NCBI GenBank assembly: GCA_964415975.1
Contig: CAYQCN010000008.1
Span: 1 to 31,443, forward strand
DNA length: 31,443 nucleotides
Reading direction: 5' to 3'
Source of the DNA: CAYQCN01 sp964415975
GTDB lineage: Bacteria; Patescibacteriota; Saccharimonadia; QS-5-54-17
The position numbers and the translations under genes are program-made. Shown one piece after another: positions 29,771 through 31,443 of this stretch. How positions within the stretch are numbered: the first letter of the stretch is position 1; every line of letters starts with the position of its first letter. The notes under the pieces are model-generated. The model searched no databases. It was not told the DNA's origin and saw only the letters and a program-made list of their open reading frames with translations.

Positions 29771-30571
29771 ATGGTTAGTTTTGAGTTGAATAAATCTTGG
29801 CTGTCTCGTCTGCGCCACCCGTGGATGGTGGCTGCACTGACTTTACTTGTGGTGGCAGCTACCGCGTTCGCGTCCTTGCAACTGCTCGAATCCTACAGCA
29901 CCCGGCATTTTCATGACCAATACACCCAGCTGCGCCAGGATCACGCCCGGCTCAATCGCGCCATCGCTGCCTTGCCCGATACTGATCCCGATAATCCTGA
30001 CACCCTTACCCGCAACTACGCCGGCTTTGGCTCCCAAACCGCCGCCGCTACCGCCGATATTACCGATGCTGCCACGTCCCTGCGCGATGGCTACCAGCGG
30101 CCATGGCTTGCCATCTTCTCTAATAAATACAGTTATGACCATATCAATACAGTCAACCAGCAACTAGTTGAAACGACCCAGTCGTTACAGACAACAGCAA
30201 CTAAGTACCGCACCGCTATCAAGTCTATGAAAGGTTTCATGGCCTACGACCCAGCAGTAGATCTCGCCGATTATAGCCCTGGCTCCGCTGACACCCAAGA
30301 GCGGCTGCAGCGCTTACAAACCGGGTTGGAGCAAGCTGAATCTAGCCTCACCACCGACAGCAGCGATAGCCAGCTCAACTACCACGCACAACAAACACTC
30401 AGCTCTGCCCAGTCCGCCCAACAACAACTCTATGACGATGAAGATGTCGAGGTCTTCATTGCCACTTTTGAGCAATTACAAACAACGTGGACCAATAATG
30501 TTACCGATAATCATCAAGAAGTGACTAGGCAATTGCAGCAAGATGTCAGCAAGCTCGGTAGCTCACTGTAA
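29771..30571 (+). CDS. Membrane-anchored extracytoplasmic helical protein, unknown function
   Basis: The 266-aa product begins MVSFELNKSWLSRLRHPW, a positive cytoplasmic stub. A single membrane helix (MVAALTLLVVAATAFASLQLL) follows. The rest is Gln/Thr/Ala/Ser-rich and probably helical or coiled-coil (QYTQLRQDHARLNRAI, ERLQRLQTGLEQAESSL, SAQSAQQQLYDDEDVEVF). There are no cysteines or catalytic motifs. The ATG at 29771 is preferred over a TTG 19 codons upstream that lacks any support. Codons are richer in C-ending forms than in the housekeeping genes to the left. Neighbouring surface genes suggest an envelope role. Confidence 0.65.
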   Translation: MVSFELNKSWLSRLRHPWMVAALTLLVVAATAFASLQLLESYSTRHFHDQYTQLRQDHARLNRAIAALPDTDPDNPDTLTRNYAGFGSQTAAATADITDAATSLRDGYQRPWLAIFSNKYSYDHINTVNQQLVETTQSLQTTATKYRTAIKSMKGFMAYDPAVDLADYSPGSADTQERLQRLQTGLEQAESSLTTDSSDSQLNYHAQQTLSSAQSAQQQLYDDEDVEVFIATFEQLQTTWTNNVTDNHQEVTRQLQQDVSKLGSSL

Positions 30572-30578
30572 GCGCTTA

Positions 30579-30595
30579 GCAACGATTGCGTTTTT
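30579..30595 (+). terminator. Weak terminator after the helical protein gene
   Basis: GCAA-CGA-TTGC forms a small hairpin followed by G and TTTTT, 7 nt after the stop codon. The stem is short. Confidence 0.35.
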
Positions 30596-30612
30596 ATTCC
30601 GCAGATGAGCCC

Positions 30613-31443
30613 CTACCAGAAAAAAGGTTGCCGCTGCTGAGACGCATCAAAATATTGGCCGTGGCGCAGTTGCTGTTGTGGGCGGGGCGCCGTGGAGAGC
30701 TCGGGTATATGCTGGTAAGCATCAAGTAGCCCTAGGTCAGCACGAACGATGCGGAAGCAGTAACTGCCACCGAGTGCGCCGGCATCCTTGATGGCAAAGT
30801 CCCACATAGCGGTCTGGCCAGCTTCAGTGGTTTCGATAATCTCGAAGTTGTTGGCTGCCACGTAGGTTTGAGGGACTGTGGTGCGCTGGTTGCTCGGGTC
30901 GTTGGGGTCGGACTCGATAGGGATGCCGTCACCTAGAGCTTCGTTGTTGGTAAAATCGATATCGCCATTAGCCTCAGATATGGTGCTATAACTAAAGCTG
31001 GAGAAATCACTGACGCACGCGTCACCTACGCGCGGGGCGTATTGCAGCTTCAAGTCACTCACATCCGGATCAGCATCCTTGGTGTCAACATCAACTAGGA
31101 CGCGTAAGCGGGCCGACTGGTTAGGGCGTTCTAGTTCGGCCGGCTGGTTTTGGTCGGCAAGAGCATCCCCCGTCAACGCCACCGACCCCTCGTCTACTTC
31201 CGCATACCATACGTCGCTGACATTACTGCCATCATTGCCGCCCATAATCCAGAGTTTGTTATCGGAAACAGTGCTCGCATGACTGCTCCTCCCTGACCAG
31301 CCGGGCACTGCTGCTTCGGTCCAGTTCACGCCATCCTCGCTGTACCAAACGTCATTGAGAGTGTTGCTGCCGTCACCACCACCCATGACCCAGAGCTTAC
31401 CGCCCAGCGATTCAAGCGTGAGAGCGCTACGTGCACTCCAATC
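30613..31443 (-). CDS. Kelch-repeat surface protein, C-terminal part (5' end outside window)
   Basis: The frame is open to the right edge, so at least 276 residues are seen and the start is missing. At least two kelch-type repeats are visible (GGKLWVMGGGDGSNTLNDVWY and DNKLWIMGGNDGSNVSDVWYA, each split by SARSAL or SGRSSH motifs). They fold as blades of a beta-propeller. A C-terminal region with two cysteines (GDACVSDF, GSYCFRIV) looks like a beta-sandwich domain. The last residues are LRHGQYFDASQQRQPFFW. The HG-x-YF...QPFxW ending resembles a terminal motif I associate with CPR surface proteins. It is probably exported and involved in adhesion or host contact (inference). Confidence 0.7.
   Translation of the reverse strand, partial: DWSARSALTLESLGGKLWVMGGGDGSNTLNDVWYSEDGVNWTEAAVPGWSGRSSHASTVSDNKLWIMGGNDGSNVSDVWYAEVDEGSVALTGDALADQNQPAELERPNQSARLRVLVDVDTKDADPDVSDLKLQYAPRVGDACVSDFSSFSYSTISEANGDIDFTNNEALGDGIPIESDPNDPSNQRTTVPQTYVAANNFEIIETTEAGQTAMWDFAIKDAGALGGSYCFRIVRADLGLLDAYQHIPELSTAPRPQQQLRHGQYFDASQQRQPFFW

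Noticed and set aside
29843..30167. Two 106-codon frames (one per strand) inside the helical protein gene
   Set aside because: Both are shadows caused by the higher GC content; the 29771-30571 frame has a membrane helix and a terminator.
1..31443. UGA recoded as glycine (as in Gracilibacteria/SR1)
   Set aside because: Conserved genes show no in-frame UGA and TGA is used as a stop (for example ileS, adk, yqeY).

Overview
The window looks like part of a small, streamlined bacterial genome of the Patescibacteria/CPR type, most probably Candidatus Saccharibacteria (TM7). This is an inference. It rests on tight housekeeping gene packing, a class II (B12-dependent) ribonucleotide reductase, a short IF-2, a protein resembling DUF5663, a KGG-repeat protein, and a surface protein with an LAxTG-like sorting signal. 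The genetic code looks standard: I see no in-frame UGA in conserved genes. Two runs of exactly 100 N (10029-10128 and 26668-26767) are assembly placeholders.

Layout. From 1 to about 19060 almost everything is on the minus strand. In transcription order the blocks are: a PRTase-like protein, secD, secF, a small winged-helix regulator, recJ and a rel synthetase; then rpsU, yqeY, ybeY, adk and map; then ftsA and ftsZ; then nrdR and nrdJ; then a Cys-free thioredoxin-like protein, ileS and the start of a rodA/ftsW gene. On the plus strand, priA (19155-21077), def and fmt follow. A second minus-strand block holds rpsA, infB, rbfA and a DUF5663-like protein (26270 down to 22677). From 26457 the content becomes accessory: a repeat-rich wall protein, a ROK-family protein plus a small zincin on the plus strand, a KGG protein, a secreted FKBP isomerase, a membrane-anchored coiled-coil-like protein, and the C-terminal part of a kelch-repeat protein that runs off the right edge.

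Regulation is unusually readable. ileS has a T-box leader with a textbook antiterminator (7-nt UGGUACC bulge) competing with an intrinsic terminator. nrdR-nrdJ has two NrdR boxes 33 bp apart overlapping its promoter. ftsZ, rpsU, KGG, ROK and others have recognisable promoters. About a dozen genes carry a TATAAT-like hexamer 6-12 nt upstream of the start codon and no Shine-Dalgarno sequence, which suggests leaderless mRNAs. About ten others have a strong or fair Shine-Dalgarno sequence.

The best candidate for something undescribed is at 27075-27215. There, a promoter is followed at once by a 19-bp perfect inverted repeat, a second inner stem and a small hairpin exposing a CCUCCUU-type (anti-Shine-Dalgarno-like) segment, then TTTTT. 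It looks like a free-standing structured small RNA ahead of the ROK gene's own promoter. No defence system, CRISPR array, tRNA, rRNA or insertion sequence with a transposase was found.
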